In this document: positions 1-12,800 of the stretch, piece by piece | How the letters are laid out: each line of letters starts with the position of its first letter | How positions within the stretch are numbered: the first letter of the stretch is position 1 | Assembly: GCA_023101725.1 (NCBI GenBank) | Contig: JALJCO010012663.1 | Location: 186,001 to 250,000 of the forward strand | Reading direction: 5' to 3' | From: Atherinomorus stipes | Lineage: Eukaryota; Chordata; Actinopteri; Atheriniformes; Atherinidae | DNA: 64,000 bases | The notes under the pieces: model-generated | The model's input: only the letters and a program-made list of their open reading frames with translations | Databases searched by the model: none | Told to the model about the DNA's origin: nothing | Program-made: the position numbers and the translations under genes

Positions 1-187
1 TATGACCTTTTACCTGTTTTAACTCCAGAACAAAGGTGCAAATGACCTCATAATTGTGTGGAATGTATTGGTGTGTCAATTTTTACAATAATATTTTTTG
101 TGGTTCTGGTTGATCTTTGTGTGTTAGTACAAAGAGGCAAAGATGACAGCAAGAATGAGAACAACTTGAGAGGTGGAACAAGAACCA

Positions 188-255
188 GGTTTTAAAAAGA
201 AGAAGAAGAAGAAGAGGAAGAAGAAGGAGGGGAGGAGGAAGAAGAAGAAGAAGGG
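188..255. repeat. GAA-rich purine microsatellite
   Basis: Imperfect run of GAA, GGA and GAG triplets, purine-only on the plus strand. Simple sequence; no gene is implied. Confidence 0.9.
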
Positions 256-339
256 ATTATATTTTAGGACATATTTAATTTGGGTGAAGTAGCATTTTTA
301 AAAACAGTTTTTCTTTATATTTTTGGTTAAATTTATGAA

Positions 340-480
340 TATATCCCTGACTGAGTCCTGGTTTAGTCCTGGGTTATACCTGGTTTTGTAAACGCTGTCC
401 TGAATGAGTTCTGGTTTAGAACTGGTTCTATGAATTCTGCTCAGTGAGTCCTTGTTTAGTCCTGAGCTATGTGGTGGTAT
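340..480. repeat. Diverged short tandem repeat
   Basis: Variants of 'gagtcctggtttagtcctg' recur about four times in roughly 140 bp. The minus-strand translation therefore repeats 'GLN(K/Q)DS'. This looks like a decayed minisatellite rather than a gene. Confidence 0.5.
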
Positions 481-3400
481 TGTTCTTTGAGTATGATGTG
501 ACACCAAGACTGAGTTTTAACTTTAATGGTTGTCCATTAATACATTAAAATGAAAACATAATGTAGTATTATGATTATTAAAGAACATGGGCAGGGCATG
601 TTAAACGTTAGATAGATAAAGGCAAATACTGAATAACTTTTTGGGACCACACCAGTAGATTAAATTCTTATTACTTTTTTGGTGTGCTGGTTCACCCTTG
701 TAACAATGAATCTTTTTGTGCGCTAAGCGCACAATGATGACAATGTCTAGCCCCGCCCCTGGTTTGAGATATGGGTTTTTCTGGTCACACAGTGTGTAAA
801 CTGTACTCTTGGATTACTGACTGTCAGTTTTAACTTTCCCTCCCTCAGTCCTAACTGGCTAAACGCAAAATCTGTTGGACACATTTCTAATAATAAACTG
901 TGAAAGTCGTGGTGGCTGGCATGAAAAGAATGTGTACATACAGCATTAACACAAACACAGCTTGTTCTGCTTCATAGACTCTTTCACAGTTTTGCAATAG
1001 ATGTGGACCACAGTAGTGTGGCATCGAGTCGTCATTTTAACTGAGCAGTGAAACACATTTAGATAGCAATTAAACTACAACATGTCCTTGAAGACATTAA
1101 GGTATTTGTCCCAATGGAACAAGGATCTTACATTAAACAGGAAATAAATGGCAGGGGTTGACCAGTAGCCCCAATAATAAGGCTGTATTTGTTATATGCT
1201 TCATTTAAAAATCTTTCATTGCAGAGTTGTGCAATTTATTCAGATTGAAATTTTGGACGGTTGCTACAAATTACATTTTTGCATTGGTTTGAATAATTTT
1301 GGGCCTCATTAGATCTGCGACACTACAATCAGCACTAAAAAGATTGGGGAAATAAAAAACAAAAGGGAAGAAATTTACCACAACAGCTCAATTAATCAGC
1401 TAGAATTTGAACCCTGAAAACCAAAATATCTTTCTTTATCTGTCACATATTCAAGCATAGTCCTGTTTCCTCTTTGCCTCACAAGTCTTTGCAATCACAT
1501 TTAGTTCAGCTATAGCTTGACAGACTCAACGTTTGCCAAGATGCGAAGAGACAGAGGAGCAATTAGTGGCTAAATAAAACATCTTGTCCTGTCAAACAGA
1601 GCGTTATGTGTCAGTCCTGAGACATTGCACTCTATGTTTTATGCAAGCAGTCTGGAAATGCTTGTAAATTAAATGTAGATGTGCATTTTTATTTCATTCC
1701 CTGCATAAGGTTTTGAGGAGTGATATTTTTAACACTTGGTAACACGCAGGCCAGTTCATTTAGTCTAAAAGAGCCATAAAAAACCTTACAGTCAATGAGG
1801 AATAGTCACATATATGGCACGAATGTCACTCTGGGGAAGGGATGACATTGTGGGGTTGGTGATGTGTAAGAATGGTTGTCATTGCAGGCATAAGATGTTG
1901 GCAGGCTTGTCAGGACATATGACACATTCAAGCACAATTTTCCACAGGCCTTGGTCCAGCTGCTGTATATAGAATAAAGACAGACACGTTGCTAAGGCAC
2001 ACTCAAGGCTATAAATGCTGCTCTGTACACATCCCTCTCCGGTTTAGGTTGTAACTGATTGCCGTGACTCAGAGTGACACACGTGGATCCAGTGAATGTT
2101 TTATTAATTTATGTCTCATCAAATTTGTCCCAATCAGAAAATCAACCAACTGTTGATGTGCAGTGAGTAAAGCTGCTTACACACCTGCAGACCGGAACCA
2201 TGTAATCAATGTTTAAATCAGTATCTCTGCTTTGATGTGTATGGAGAACATGAGACACATCATGATGGGATTGTAAAAAATGAAAAAGTTCAGCCTTTTT
2301 CTGCCAGAAGTGGTGCAGTGAAAGTGCACCATTACTGAACTATCACTGGCTGAACGATTTGTCCCGCGAATACGTCCTCATGTACGGTGTCCAAACTTGC
2401 TGTGTGGAAACACCCTTATTCTGGGCGTTCATTTATGCTCTGAAATTGTTTCCCCTGGGTACACAAGCGTTTCTCTGTGCGATTGAATTAGCAGACAAGT
2501 CGCTGGTAAGTGGCTGGCAGTCGGCAGAAAGGGGAACTTTTTCAGGCCCACATCTGTAGCTATAACTAATATGAAGAAATACAGTAAACTAAGCCTAAAA
2601 ATAAGGCTTGGACAAAGACTAACTGCAGCGCTGCTATGACCTAAGGCTATTACCTTGGCTTTCAGTCCCTAATCATAGAAAAAAATATGAAATTCATCAA
2701 GAGATGATGAATTTACAAAAGGGACACATTTTAAATTTGCAGTGACAACAAGAGCAAAGGATGGAGGAAAAAGTCTCTTCTCTGTTCTGAGAGGCCTCAT
2801 CAGAGCATCATAGAACCAATAAATAATTAAAACGTGAAATTATCCGTCTGAAGTAATTGTTAACAATTTTAATAAAATAACATTGTTTTACTTAAAAAAA
2901 CATTGGGACTCATTGGCCTTTCTCTGGCTGATATCTTTTTCAAACCAATCCTTAAGTAATCAGTGATTCTTAATTTGTGAGGGAGCTAAGGGGAGCTCAG
3001 CTCCCCAGAAAAGCAGAGGTGCTCTGCTGACATTCAGCTGATACTCTGTGGGGTACCCATAGACGTCGTTCACTTTCAAGACACATTTAATTTTGCCATA
3101 AATTTTGTCTTATCAAGCAGCATCCATCAGTGAGCATCACCTGGTGGCAGATCTGACACTTTTCTGATATCAATACTTAATGACAGCCTGCACAGCTTTA
3201 CTCAAACTGGGACCCTGAGATCATCTCAGGGAGCGCCAGATTATTGTAAAACCAATAAAATAATAAATGATAATATTAGGTCTTCCAAATACATGGTGTC
3301 CTAATCAAGGGAGAATAATCTGTGAAATTAACACATTATTTTTAATCAATTAAACTACTCATGCCTAAGCCAAAAAACACTTTATCTCCTCATTTATTTA

Positions 3401-3589
3401 CGAAGTTTATGATTTCGTCAAAGCCTTTTGGGGGCTCACACCAGCCCAGTGGTGATCTCTGGCCCATCAACTCACTACAGAGTGTGTCAGACATTTAATT
3501 AGGTGTAATTAGGCAATGCTTCTCTGAGCAGATATCTATCTGATGAATTACAGCTGGATTTATACTGGCACGTCGTCTTTGTTCCCTTT
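481..3589. other. No recognisable gene
   Basis: A+T-rich sequence with short frames only. I found no conserved domain, no pair of exon-like frames with splice signals, and no clear terminal repeats. It could be intergenic or intronic. Confidence 0.5.
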
Positions 3590-3645
3590 ATGAATGAATG
3601 AATGAATGAATGAATGAATGAATGAATGAATGAATGAATGAATGT
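3590..3645. repeat. (TGAA)n microsatellite
   Basis: About 14 tandem tgaa/aatg tetranucleotides with almost no interruption. Likely polymorphic in length. Confidence 0.97.
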
Positions 3646-5432
3646 CAGCTGCTGTCAGTTGCTCTAAAAAAGGGAATAGAGAACCATGGAGGTGAGACAA
3701 AAAATCAAAACTCCGCCCTGTGACATTTCCCGGTTGATAAAAGTCCTACTGTTGCCAACAGATCTGGAGAACAAACTGCAGCATGATGCCTTAACCCTGC
3801 GCTCAAGTGACAGCACACTGTTGCTGACCTGCTGATTGCTGGCAGTTCGGGGCAGAGCTGGAGGTGCGTGTTTGCACCTGAGGTGCCTGACAGACAAGGG
3901 TAGGGCATAAATGGCATCGGGGAACACAGCTGCAGTAATAGGGAGTGTGTGTTAGAGACTCGCGCTGCAAACTAACTGCAAAGATCAGAGAACCTACGGG
4001 CAAACACTGCAGAGGCAGCCTCTGTGCGTCAGCTACGCAGGCCTGACTGGACACAGACGCTGCGCACATAGCGATAAATCTAGTCGCTCCAACCATCGCT
4101 GCGCTGAGAGGCGGCAACGCTGTTTCAATTAAGAAATTTGACCTGGTGCTCACAATAACAACATAGCCAATATTAGAGTGACTTGGTCATCAATCCCACA
4201 TGAATGTTATATTGTATACAGTATTGTCTGCTTGACCCAACGCACCCAAGAAATCAGCGCCTCAGCAGTGTGGCGTGCGTAATAGTCAGCAGAGAGGAGG
4301 CAAGACCAGCGGAATGATGATGAGGATTTTGCGCTCTGACTGTTTAGCATCTCAGCAATTATGAGAGAGCCATGCAGACTGTGCATATGAAAATAATGTG
4401 TGACCCTACTGCCCGTCAGATTTAAATGATTTATTTATTTATTTGACAAAAGGTGGTGAAGCTGAGCCGGAGCCCAACCCCGAGGTGACGGAGCTCAAAC
4501 CCAAGGTGGCGGAGCTGGGCTCCGGTGGGCTCCTGCCCACTTTAACCCCTGCTTACAGGTAACTCAAGGTAACTATGGCTAACTATGCCAACAATGTTGA
4601 TTATTTTGCAATGTATTCTGGGTAACACTAACAAACTAGACGGTCAGTCATCTTCTTCTTTATCCAGCACCATCATTCACAGTTACCGGGTAATAATTAC
4701 AGGTAGAGTCCGAAGTCCCCCCACCGTTTCTGTTTGCAAACGACAGTATTCAAACTGAGCGCCCCTCCCTCTCAGGCTAATGGCCGCCTCGCTCTTCAGC
4801 CTATTCAGCTTCAAGCTTCTCCTTCAGAGCTCAGAAGCGGGTAAAAGCCAAACTAATATTAACCCTGGTTTGACAATGTGCACTATCCAAAGCTCTTACC
4901 TTTTCTTCAGTGCATCTTCAGTACCTACCATTTTTTCTTTCCTTTTTTTTTTCCTTCGAGAGTTCAAGTGACTGGTGTCACAGTGTCATGCCCTTAGTTC
5001 TGTCATTGGCTGGCGATATAAACAGAAATCTCCACCCAGAAACATCCCGATCAGACCATAACAAAGCGAAAGAGCGAATTACAGGCAGGGGGAGAGGGAG
5101 TTGCATTCAAACGCACCACTGCACGCAAGTAAAGGCCCAGAGGCACAGTTTGAGACGGATTTCACTTGCACAAGTCTGACGTTTATTTTCAGGGGGAAAC
5201 TTTGGACTTTACCTTTAATGCCAGGAGCGACTTGTTTACATCTCAACAAATAGACATCTAGCCTCTTTATTTCTTGCTAGCCTGAGGCACTTAGGCACCT
5301 TAATTCTTTCAGTTTCTTACAAAAATATTGCTGTTTTGCTTCCGCTATCTTCCCTAAATCTGCTACATCATGCTACCCCCACATGGTTCAAGCATGTGCA
5401 GCGACAAAATTCCACAGAAATGAACGGAATGG
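3646..5432. other. No recognisable gene
   Basis: The frames here overlap one another on both strands and share no family signature. The GC content of 3.8-4.6 kb is somewhat higher than its surroundings, but no exon structure can be supported. Confidence 0.45.
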
Positions 5433-5620
5433 ATGTATACATGGCCATTTTTTTCCTGCTGATTGGATCGTAAAAAGGTTTAAACCACTCCTTGTTTTCA
5501 GATTGAAAATTCTTTAAGATCAAGGCTGATTGGATCGGCTGACATGATGACATGACACATTTTTATTCTGATTGGCGTTCGATTGGGTCATAATTGCTCC
5601 ATGTAAACACAGCTAATGGC
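5433..5620. mobile_element. Short MITE of the 'tttacatgg' family
   Basis: The left end reads 'gtatacatggccattttttt' and the right end 'gctccatgtaaacacagct', forming imperfect inverted termini. The same terminal motif is seen at 12752 and 58853-59459, so this is a dispersed family. About 190 bp, non-coding. Confidence 0.5.
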
Positions 5621-5763
5621 TGCATGAATTATGTTTGCAAAGTTGCATCTGAGCAAACCACAAAACCTCTGTAATGATGACCTTTCAACAATCAGAACCA
5701 TGTTTGAGATATTTGCCCATAAACCAAGTGCTGGGCTCTGTAATGGAGGGGTAATGGTTAGAC

Positions 5764-6790
5764 TTAGGGTAGGGTCACATGGACACTTTTGTCATGATTA
5801 AAGCGTTCTCAAGTCCAGAAAAGGACACCAGCTAGACTGGAGTTCTGTCGTCTCTTTCTATTGATAGTTATTGTATCACGAAGAATCACGTCTATAGGAA
5901 ACGCCCCCGTGGAGGGCAAATAACACTCTAGCTTGCCACCTGCAGGCTGAGAACAAGCCTGAGAAACACACAGTTACGCTGCTGGAAAATACCAGACGGT
6001 TGTTTTGCGATCGGGTGCAAAAACTGCCAGGTGGAAAGATGCTGCAGTTGTGTTTTTACCTGGTTTTTACCGCATTCTCCTCTATAAAGACACCCTGAGA
6101 GGAGAAATCTGTGGATCAGTTCTACCGAACTCACCTCGGTCCCGAGTACAATAAACCATGGCAGCCCCTCCACCAGCCCCCTACCCACACGTTCTAGCAG
6201 CGAACACTTCATCGACGGTCAGTAATGTCCACACCTGCATTCATCCGTATATAGTTACTGTAGTTTAAGCCATAAATAAAACCTCATGTATACGTGCTTG
6301 TTTGATTTGTTGTCATATGAGTTGACGTTAGCTACTAGCTAAAACAGAGGGATGCGGTAACGCAAATAAACTCCTAAAGGAGGGATGTGGAAATCCTGTT
6401 ACACTCATATTTAAATGAATAGCACAAAGACAAGATGTAATGCTGATATTTAGAATGATATTCTTTGTTTTTCCTGCATACCGGTCCTGTATGCTTTTAT
6501 TTACGTCTTCATAGCGCTTCATCATTTCTAAACCTGATGTTGTAACAAGTTAAAATGAGAGGACATTATTCTTTTTTTTGTTATTTCTGTTTGAATAGTA
6601 GTTTTTTGTGAGAACTGTCGGTGCTCTTTTGTTCCTTCATTCTGGCAGCGGTGTACGGTGATACTTCTCAACCAGACAGATGTAAATATCTCTGAACGCA
6701 GGCTCAGCAGGGACGATTGTTCAAGTCCAGTTTGTTTGAGAAAACCCATGAGACCGTGCCCTTAAGATTCTTGGTATACAAAAGTTTTCT
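5764..6790 (+). mobile_element. Dispersed repeat T, copy 1, carrying a decayed THAP domain
   Basis: The left end 'ttagggtagggtcacatgga' matches, inverted, the end of a second copy at 44283-45007. Further matched blocks occur near 5835-5885 ('actggagttctgtcgtctct' here) and near 6735-6765 ('gagaccgtgcccttaag'). The part of this copy between about 5885 and 6530 has no counterpart in the 44-kb copy and holds the THAP-like stretch. Probably a non-autonomous or decayed DNA transposon; the superfamily is unresolved, and P-like or Kolobok-like are guesses based on the THAP remnant. Confidence 0.55.
5997..6215 (+). pseudogene. Degenerate THAP zinc-finger domain
   Basis: One plus-strand frame reads, in order: 'CFAIGCKN' (first two zinc ligands of a THAP C2CH finger, C-x4-C), an in-frame stop at about 6091, 'HPERRNLWISS' (the charged stretch before the family's conserved Trp), and 'SSSEHFIDG' where intact domains have Cys-x2-His followed by Phe. 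The third zinc ligand, a Cys, is Ser here. THAP domains are DNA-binding modules in P-element-like and some other transposases and in derived host genes. The stop and the lost ligand argue against function. The family assignment rests on three short matches in the right order and spacing. Confidence 0.5.
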
Positions 6791-7164
6791 ATATAGTAAG
6801 GCTAGCCAATATGGCCAACGACATTAGAGCTATAATGCTTTTTCCATTGACTGATTTTGATCACAATGTAGAACTTAATGGGTGATGTGCTTTGACGCTG
6901 CATTCATATATTCATATTCATATTAGACTTCATTGCATTAGCATCTCAGTCAGTCTCACCCCTGCTTTTCTGCTCCTCATTAGGCCCAATCTCCAACATG
7001 CATTTACTCCTCATTCCCATAAGTAACTCAAATAGTGTTTTGTGGTAATAAATGGGCGTGTACAATATTATGACATGACAGTCAGACACACTGACTGTTG
7101 CTGCATTTGTATGGGCTGAGGGAAAGGCATCCCAGCATGCCAAGATCAAACAGTTGAATAAGGA

Positions 7165-7535
7165 ATTCAGGGTGTTGCCGAAACAGAGGGGTGACTGCGC
7201 ATTCTCAGCTCCTGGCCCAAGATTGTGGGCCCATTTAAATTTTAGTAAAAGACCAATCTATTTGTCTAGCTTTTAACTCTAGCTTAATTACTTCTAAATT
7301 TTATCTCTTTTATGTAGACCCTGGTCTCCCCAGAGAAGCCTGTTCTGATTTTGAGGTTTTTGTTGTTTTATAGCTTTAATTTCCCCCCCCCCCCCCCCCC
7401 CCCCTTTTTTTTTAAATTGCATTTTATGATGTGATTGCTTTGTTGTCTTTTTGTCTGTTGCCCCTGCTATAAAGCACTTTGTATGTCCGTTGGGTACTGT
7501 AAAGGGCTATATAAATAAACTTGATTTGATTTGAT
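7165..7535 (+). mobile_element. L2-like LINE, 3' end fragment
   Basis: 5'-truncated LINE tail ending 'aagggctatataaataaact' followed by tandem 'tgattt', the typical 3' terminus of L2-clade elements in fish. It includes a 22-bp poly-C run at 7383-7404 followed by poly-T. No coding frame survives. Confidence 0.7.
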
Positions 7536-9099
7536 ATTTGGAATTACCCAAATTCAAGATATCAATGAGACTGAAGTGCTGTGGTGTTAGCTTTAAACAA
7601 CTATATATATATATAAAAAAGGTTGTAAACCTTAACAAATTGAAGCAAAATTACAAAAGAGAATGGGCCAAAATGACTTCAAAACAGATGAGAATGTCTT
7701 ACACAAAAAAATGAATAAAGAAATCCACAGTAACCATGGTCCCACTGCAATGTTCATCTAATTTTTTAACTTTTTAAAAAATTATAAAGTTTCAAAGTGA
7801 AGCGGTTTTTAATTAGCCCTATAGTTCAAACATTTACCCCAGAGAAGTTTAGGAACTATGAAATATGACCTTCGCTGACATGAAGCAAATCTGAAGGACA
7901 TTAAATTAGAAGGAGAGTGAGAGGGGAAGCATGACAAAACCCAAAAAGCTTTTCAGTTTTTTTTTTTTCTACTTTGCAGTGTTTGATAATGGTTTAAAGA
8001 TCACAGAGGAAGAAATTAGAAATGAACAAGTGGATGATAAGGTGACAAACCTCCAGAGAAACTTAATTTTCCTATAATTTGCACAAGTGTATTAAACAGC
8101 CTGTAATGAGAGGCATAAAATATGACATAACGTGCTCTTTGTGGGAAGCCCAGTGGGATATGGTCATGCTACAGGGACATTAATTGGATTTATAGATTCT
8201 GGGCTGAAAGTCAAATGTTATGTTAGAGGAAAACAACTGGTATAGCAAGACAATCAGCTTTGTTTTGTTACGTGTGTTTCATGAGGCAACAGCAGCGAAG
8301 AATGGGTGACCTTAGAGGCTTATTGCATCAAATTCAATTTATTTTTAAAAATGAATAAGACATGTTGACGAACATATAAATATGCCTTAGTTAGCATTAT
8401 TGCCAGATGACTGAACACAAACAAATGGAATACCATATTTTCAAACTTCCATTCATGCTTTCTTTTGTTTTTGTAATAATTGGGAATTTTTTCCATTATT
8501 TTTCTAAGTTAGTTGAGTTTTAAAAATCAACGCATAAAACAAAATCATAAGTGTCTAAAATAAGATTACTTTACTCTGTTTTTATTTTGTATTTCACAAA
8601 TGGAACTAGAATACAGACTTTGCATATGGTTAGTGTTATTAAATTAACAGAGGAAATTACAATCAAATTAAATTAAATTAAAACTAATTTGTACCTATGA
8701 AGCATTCTTTCTATCGTTACTCTAACATGCTCTAATATTGTATGAGTTTTTCTAAGAATGTTATGAAAATAAGGATTCCAGTGTTTTTGTCCTCCTATAT
8801 GAAATACAACTGGTATAGCTTCTTCAAGAAGATGAATCAACCATCCCTTTAAGAGTGAGTGGAACAAAAAAGCCTGCCATCTTTAAATCCTAGGAGCTTC
8901 TGCTGTGTTTTCTCAAGTGTTTACCAGCACCCATGGCTCCCTTGAGGGTTCTCCTTTGGATTAACTCAGGAGAGCCAGCAACACAAACTCAGACTGTTTC
9001 ATTCAAAAACACATCATGCTCCAAGAATTTTTAATGATGAAATTTACACTGTTTGGGAGAGCTAAGGAAAAGGTCCATGACTTTGGTTTAATTATCTTA
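7536..9099. other. No recognisable gene
   Basis: A+T-rich DNA with no domain-bearing frame and no clear element termini. Confidence 0.45.
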
Positions 9100-9640
9100 T
9101 AGAATTTTTATTTTACCAGGAAGAGCCTCATTGATTTTCCAAGCTTTTTCCAAGCGTGTCCTGGCCAAGACAGCAGCAGCACAATTTAAAATGTACAAAT
9201 GCACAAACACACATTGAAACTTATCAAGGCAGTAGAAACAAACCGAAGTCCACAAATCAAGCTGAACATCTCAAACAGATGTAACTGGCTCCAAATCCTC
9301 CAGTGTTTTTTTTTTTTTTTTTTTAAAGTGCACGGAGACCATGTCATGAGGTTTAATGTCTTTTTGCACTTTATCCCAGTCAAAAAGAGAGAAGAATGCA
9401 TGGAAATGTTTTTCTCCATCTCTGTTTGCACCCTTGGGACTGAAAATGATTTAAAAAAAAAAAAAAAAAATCCTGTGAACACGGACGTTTTGGGTCCTGA
9501 TGTCTTCAGATGGAGAAAGGTTAGAGGTAGAAGGGAAGCAGACCAAGAACAGCTTTGTAAATATGTCAAAGTCTTAGCTTTTGTGTGGACAATGAGGATT
9601 ACCCAGAGCATGTACTCTGAGACAAGGCATACATGTACAA
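9100..9640. repeat. Probable dispersed repeat
   Basis: 'ttttaccaggaagagcctca' followed by 'gtcctggccaagacagcagc' is a sequence type I recognise as common in teleost genomes. Poly-T (9306-9324) and poly-A (9452-9469) runs lie inside it. The overlapping frames on both strands contain the homopolymers as Phe/Lys runs, so they are not proteins. Confidence 0.4.
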
Positions 9641-9680
9641 AACATTGTTATCTTCTAAAACTAACAAAAGGAGGCGGTTT

Positions 9681-10415
9681 TCGGTATCATATGTGCTCGG
9701 GTTACCAGATCGGCTTGGGGGCCTGCACTTGGCGATGACATCACTCTATAGCAGCAGCACAACAGTAGCTGAACTTGGGTGGAAGGAGAGGGTGGAGATT
9801 TGATGTGATGTCTGTAATAATTTAGGATTCAGAACTTCAGCCATTTTTATTCATCCTTCTGCCCTCATATCCCACTCTTCCTCATACCCATAGTCATCTC
9901 TCAGTGGTATGTGAGCCCTCGTCTACCTAGGGGTGGTACTGCATGTAACATGAAGGGACATCAGAAATACCTCACGCTGCAGCAATGTCTACTGTACTGC
10001 ATTTGTTTTCTACTGTGTACATGTACTGTATTTGTGTTTCATGTTTGGTAATTAAAAAGACAACTTCACTCAGAGCCCATTTCATAGGAGATGCGCAAAG
10101 TTATCAGCTCCTTACTGTCTTCTTCATTTCCATCTGTAGTGTGTTTATGGTGCGTGTCTGACATTATTGCTATTCAGCTTTCAGAACATTTAGATAAGGT
10201 GATACAGCTGTTGTACATCCCTTATGATAAATAAAATAATCTTCCTCGTAGGAATTACCCATGTTTCCAACAAAAATCTCCTGTAAATACCATTTCTGTA
10301 ATTTGTCTGGACATCCTGCCAACTTTAAACGAATTATAAAGCGTGACGGCATCAGCAGACGAAGGGACCCGAGCCGATCTGGTAACCTGAGCACATCTGG
10401 CACTGACACTGGCAA
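9681..10415. mobile_element. Foldback element with about 60-bp inverted ends
   Basis: The left arm 9681-9745 contains 'gggttaccagatcggcttgg'. The right arm 10355-10415 reads the complement ('ccgagccgatctggtaacc'). The arms are imperfect, and I could not fix a target-site duplication. The interior is non-coding. Confidence 0.6.
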
Positions 10416-12000
10416 CCAATCTTTTTTGTGGTTTTATTAAAGACAGGATTTCGTCCTCAAATTAAAAACCTAGCTTAAGTTTCATTCTTTTTACCAGCTC
10501 ATTAATTTGTTTTGTAAGATTCACCGATCAAAATAGCAAGATATCTGTGACATAATACAAACTAAGACTGTGAACTCTGTGAGGTGTCAACTGGGGACAG
10601 GGCCAAACTGGCCCAAAATATCATTGGACTTCAAATCTCAGTCACCATCATGTTTCTGGGTAATGGAATGTAAATATTTCAGCTGTCACATAGAGGTTGA
10701 AAGTGTAATGAATAAGAACAAGAAAACAATTGAACACAATTATTTTGCATCTGAGACATATTTGGCATCATTCACACATGAGATGTGCCAAAATCCAGTC
10801 CTTTTTCTCAACTGGCGCTTAAATCTGCCTTTGAGCAAAAGGAAGATCTAATCCTAAAATAAATACTTAACACGATGGGATTTGTTTTTTTAAGCTGTCA
10901 CGATGCATCTCCAAACTGTACTCGCATGCACAGTCACAATGTTTTACACAAGCACCTGGACAGAAGTAAAGCAGTATTTCATTTGTAACCTCTGAAAGCA
11001 AAATGAATTTCAAAAGTTTATTTGACAGGGTTAATAAAGTATTTTGAAGCTATATTAAAAACAAAAATGCAACTATTGCTTTGCATGTACTCTTAGCCTT
11101 TGCTAATTTGCAGTCTATGTCCCTGATTAGGTTTACACACTCAAATGACTGTATTATACAGTAGTTACTAGATCACCTTGTAAAAGATCATAAATACAAA
11201 AGGGATGAACAGCAGCTCCACAGATAAGTGTATGCAGTACAAATAAGATGACAAATAAAATGTCTCTCGTGCCTTTTGTGAAAGAAGCTTTATTTGTCCC
11301 TTTAAATCCTGGATGGTTTTAATGCAAGTACAATGGCTGCTTTCATGCTGCAAGCTTTGTTGATTTTTCCAGCAGTTCTGTAGTGTTTCCTGTTTCTGTG
11401 TCTCAGGTCGGATTCAAGTTGGGATACAGGTATGTGTTCAGTACTCAGAACAACTGCAGTAGTCTTATCGACAAAAAGGGGGAAAAAGGTCAAAAAGACA
11501 GGATTTTCATTTTGAAAATCTCTGATAAGTGTTCTTTTTTTTTTCTTTGTTTTTTTTTTTTTTTGTATGCCAAAACCAAAATCTTGTGCTGAGACAACCA
11601 ACAGGTCACTAACATGACTAGGCACAAAACAAGCTCCTCACAGCAAGCAATTTGAAAAAATGTACCTTGAAACTGAAAAGTTTAAGTATTATTCCATTAC
11701 CAACAGCATATGATATCATAAAAAAAATCTGAAGACAGTTCTGTGCACAGGGGACACAACTGAAATTATATATTGGCTGCATTATCTTCAGGCCCTCAGG
11801 CAACATAAAACATGCACGGTTCTGACATGAAAAACACGGCATGGGCTCAGGAACTCTTCCTGAAATCACTGTCAATTTCTGTTAACTTTCACTTTCAGTT
11901 AATTCAGCTTGCCATTTAGAAATGTGGGCTAATGCTTTACGATACAAAACACTTTATTTCAAATACTTTTTGGAAAATATGGACACCACATTCTCCAGAC
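10416..12000. other. No recognisable gene
   Basis: A+T-rich, with homopolymer T at 11534-11565. The frames here are short and share no domain. Confidence 0.45.
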
Positions 12001-12562
12001 TTAAAGGGACATTATGTAACAATAAGCAGCTCGCTTGTACTTTTCATGCTGCATTCACGTGAAACTGGGCAGACAGCAGACGGACGACAGCCGCTGAATG
12101 TAGCCTAAATGCATAAACAAGCCTCTTGGTGAAGACGTGGTCTGTCAGTAACACTGACTTCAGTCCACATCTCTGATATGTTGTCATGGCGATGTATTGT
12201 TTTCCCTGACCCATGTTTTACTGTCTTTCTCTCAGCTTCTGTAATTAAAATGATATCTGGTTTGTTACTGACAGCCATCTGCCCAACTGTACGTGAACTC
12301 AGCATCAGAGTAACGGTGCGTACACACCAAGCGCGATTTGGGCATCAAAATCGCGCCTGATGCCCAAAGTTGGACGCTGAGTCACTAAAAAGTCAGAGGC
12401 TTGATTTCCAGCGTCTTGACGCCCCTGACGCACAGTGAGAGATGTCCAGCCAAGACGCACTTAACGCACATCGGGAGGAGCCCCTTCTTTTTCTTTTTCC
12501 TGTCACCGGTCTGTCTGCACCATGGCAGATGCAGGAGAGAGAGTTACGTTGTGTGTCTTTAA
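12001..12562. mobile_element. TTAA-flanked MITE
   Basis: Begins 'TTAAAGGGACATTATGTAAC' and ends 'GTTACGTTGTGTGTCTTTAA', an imperfect inverted pair with TTAA at each end. From about 12313, 'ggtgcgtacacaccaagcgc' resembles the terminus of a different MITE family that may be inserted here; its other end was not found. TTAA targets are typical of piggyBac-like and Kolobok-like elements. Confidence 0.55.
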
Positions 12563-12751
12563 GAGGAGAAGGACCTTTCAGTGCTCAGTTAAAAAGGTTG
12601 CAAACATGATGGTATGCAACATGTAGGCTGTTGTTGGAAAGGCACTATCAATGCAAAATATATTTTTATAGGTTTTAGAGGAACATTTTGCACATGCCTA
12701 CTCAGGTTATGTCTTTCTCAGGCAAGGCCTTGCATATTTCATGAAGACTGA

Positions 12752-12800
12752 CTACGTTTACATGGGGACTTTTTCCCCTTTCGGGTTGAAATCATTCCAA
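12752..12800. mobile_element. Single terminus of the 'tttacatgg' MITE family
   Basis: 'ctacgtttacatggggactt' matches the ends of the elements at 5433-5620 and 58853-59459. The opposite terminus was not found, so this is a solo end or truncated copy. Homopolymer-rich DNA (12811-13020) follows. Confidence 0.4.

Noticed and set aside
9186..9738. Overlapping 179-codon and 141-codon frames on opposite strands
   Set aside because: Both include homopolymer Phe/Lys runs and show no domain; the sequence is a repeat.
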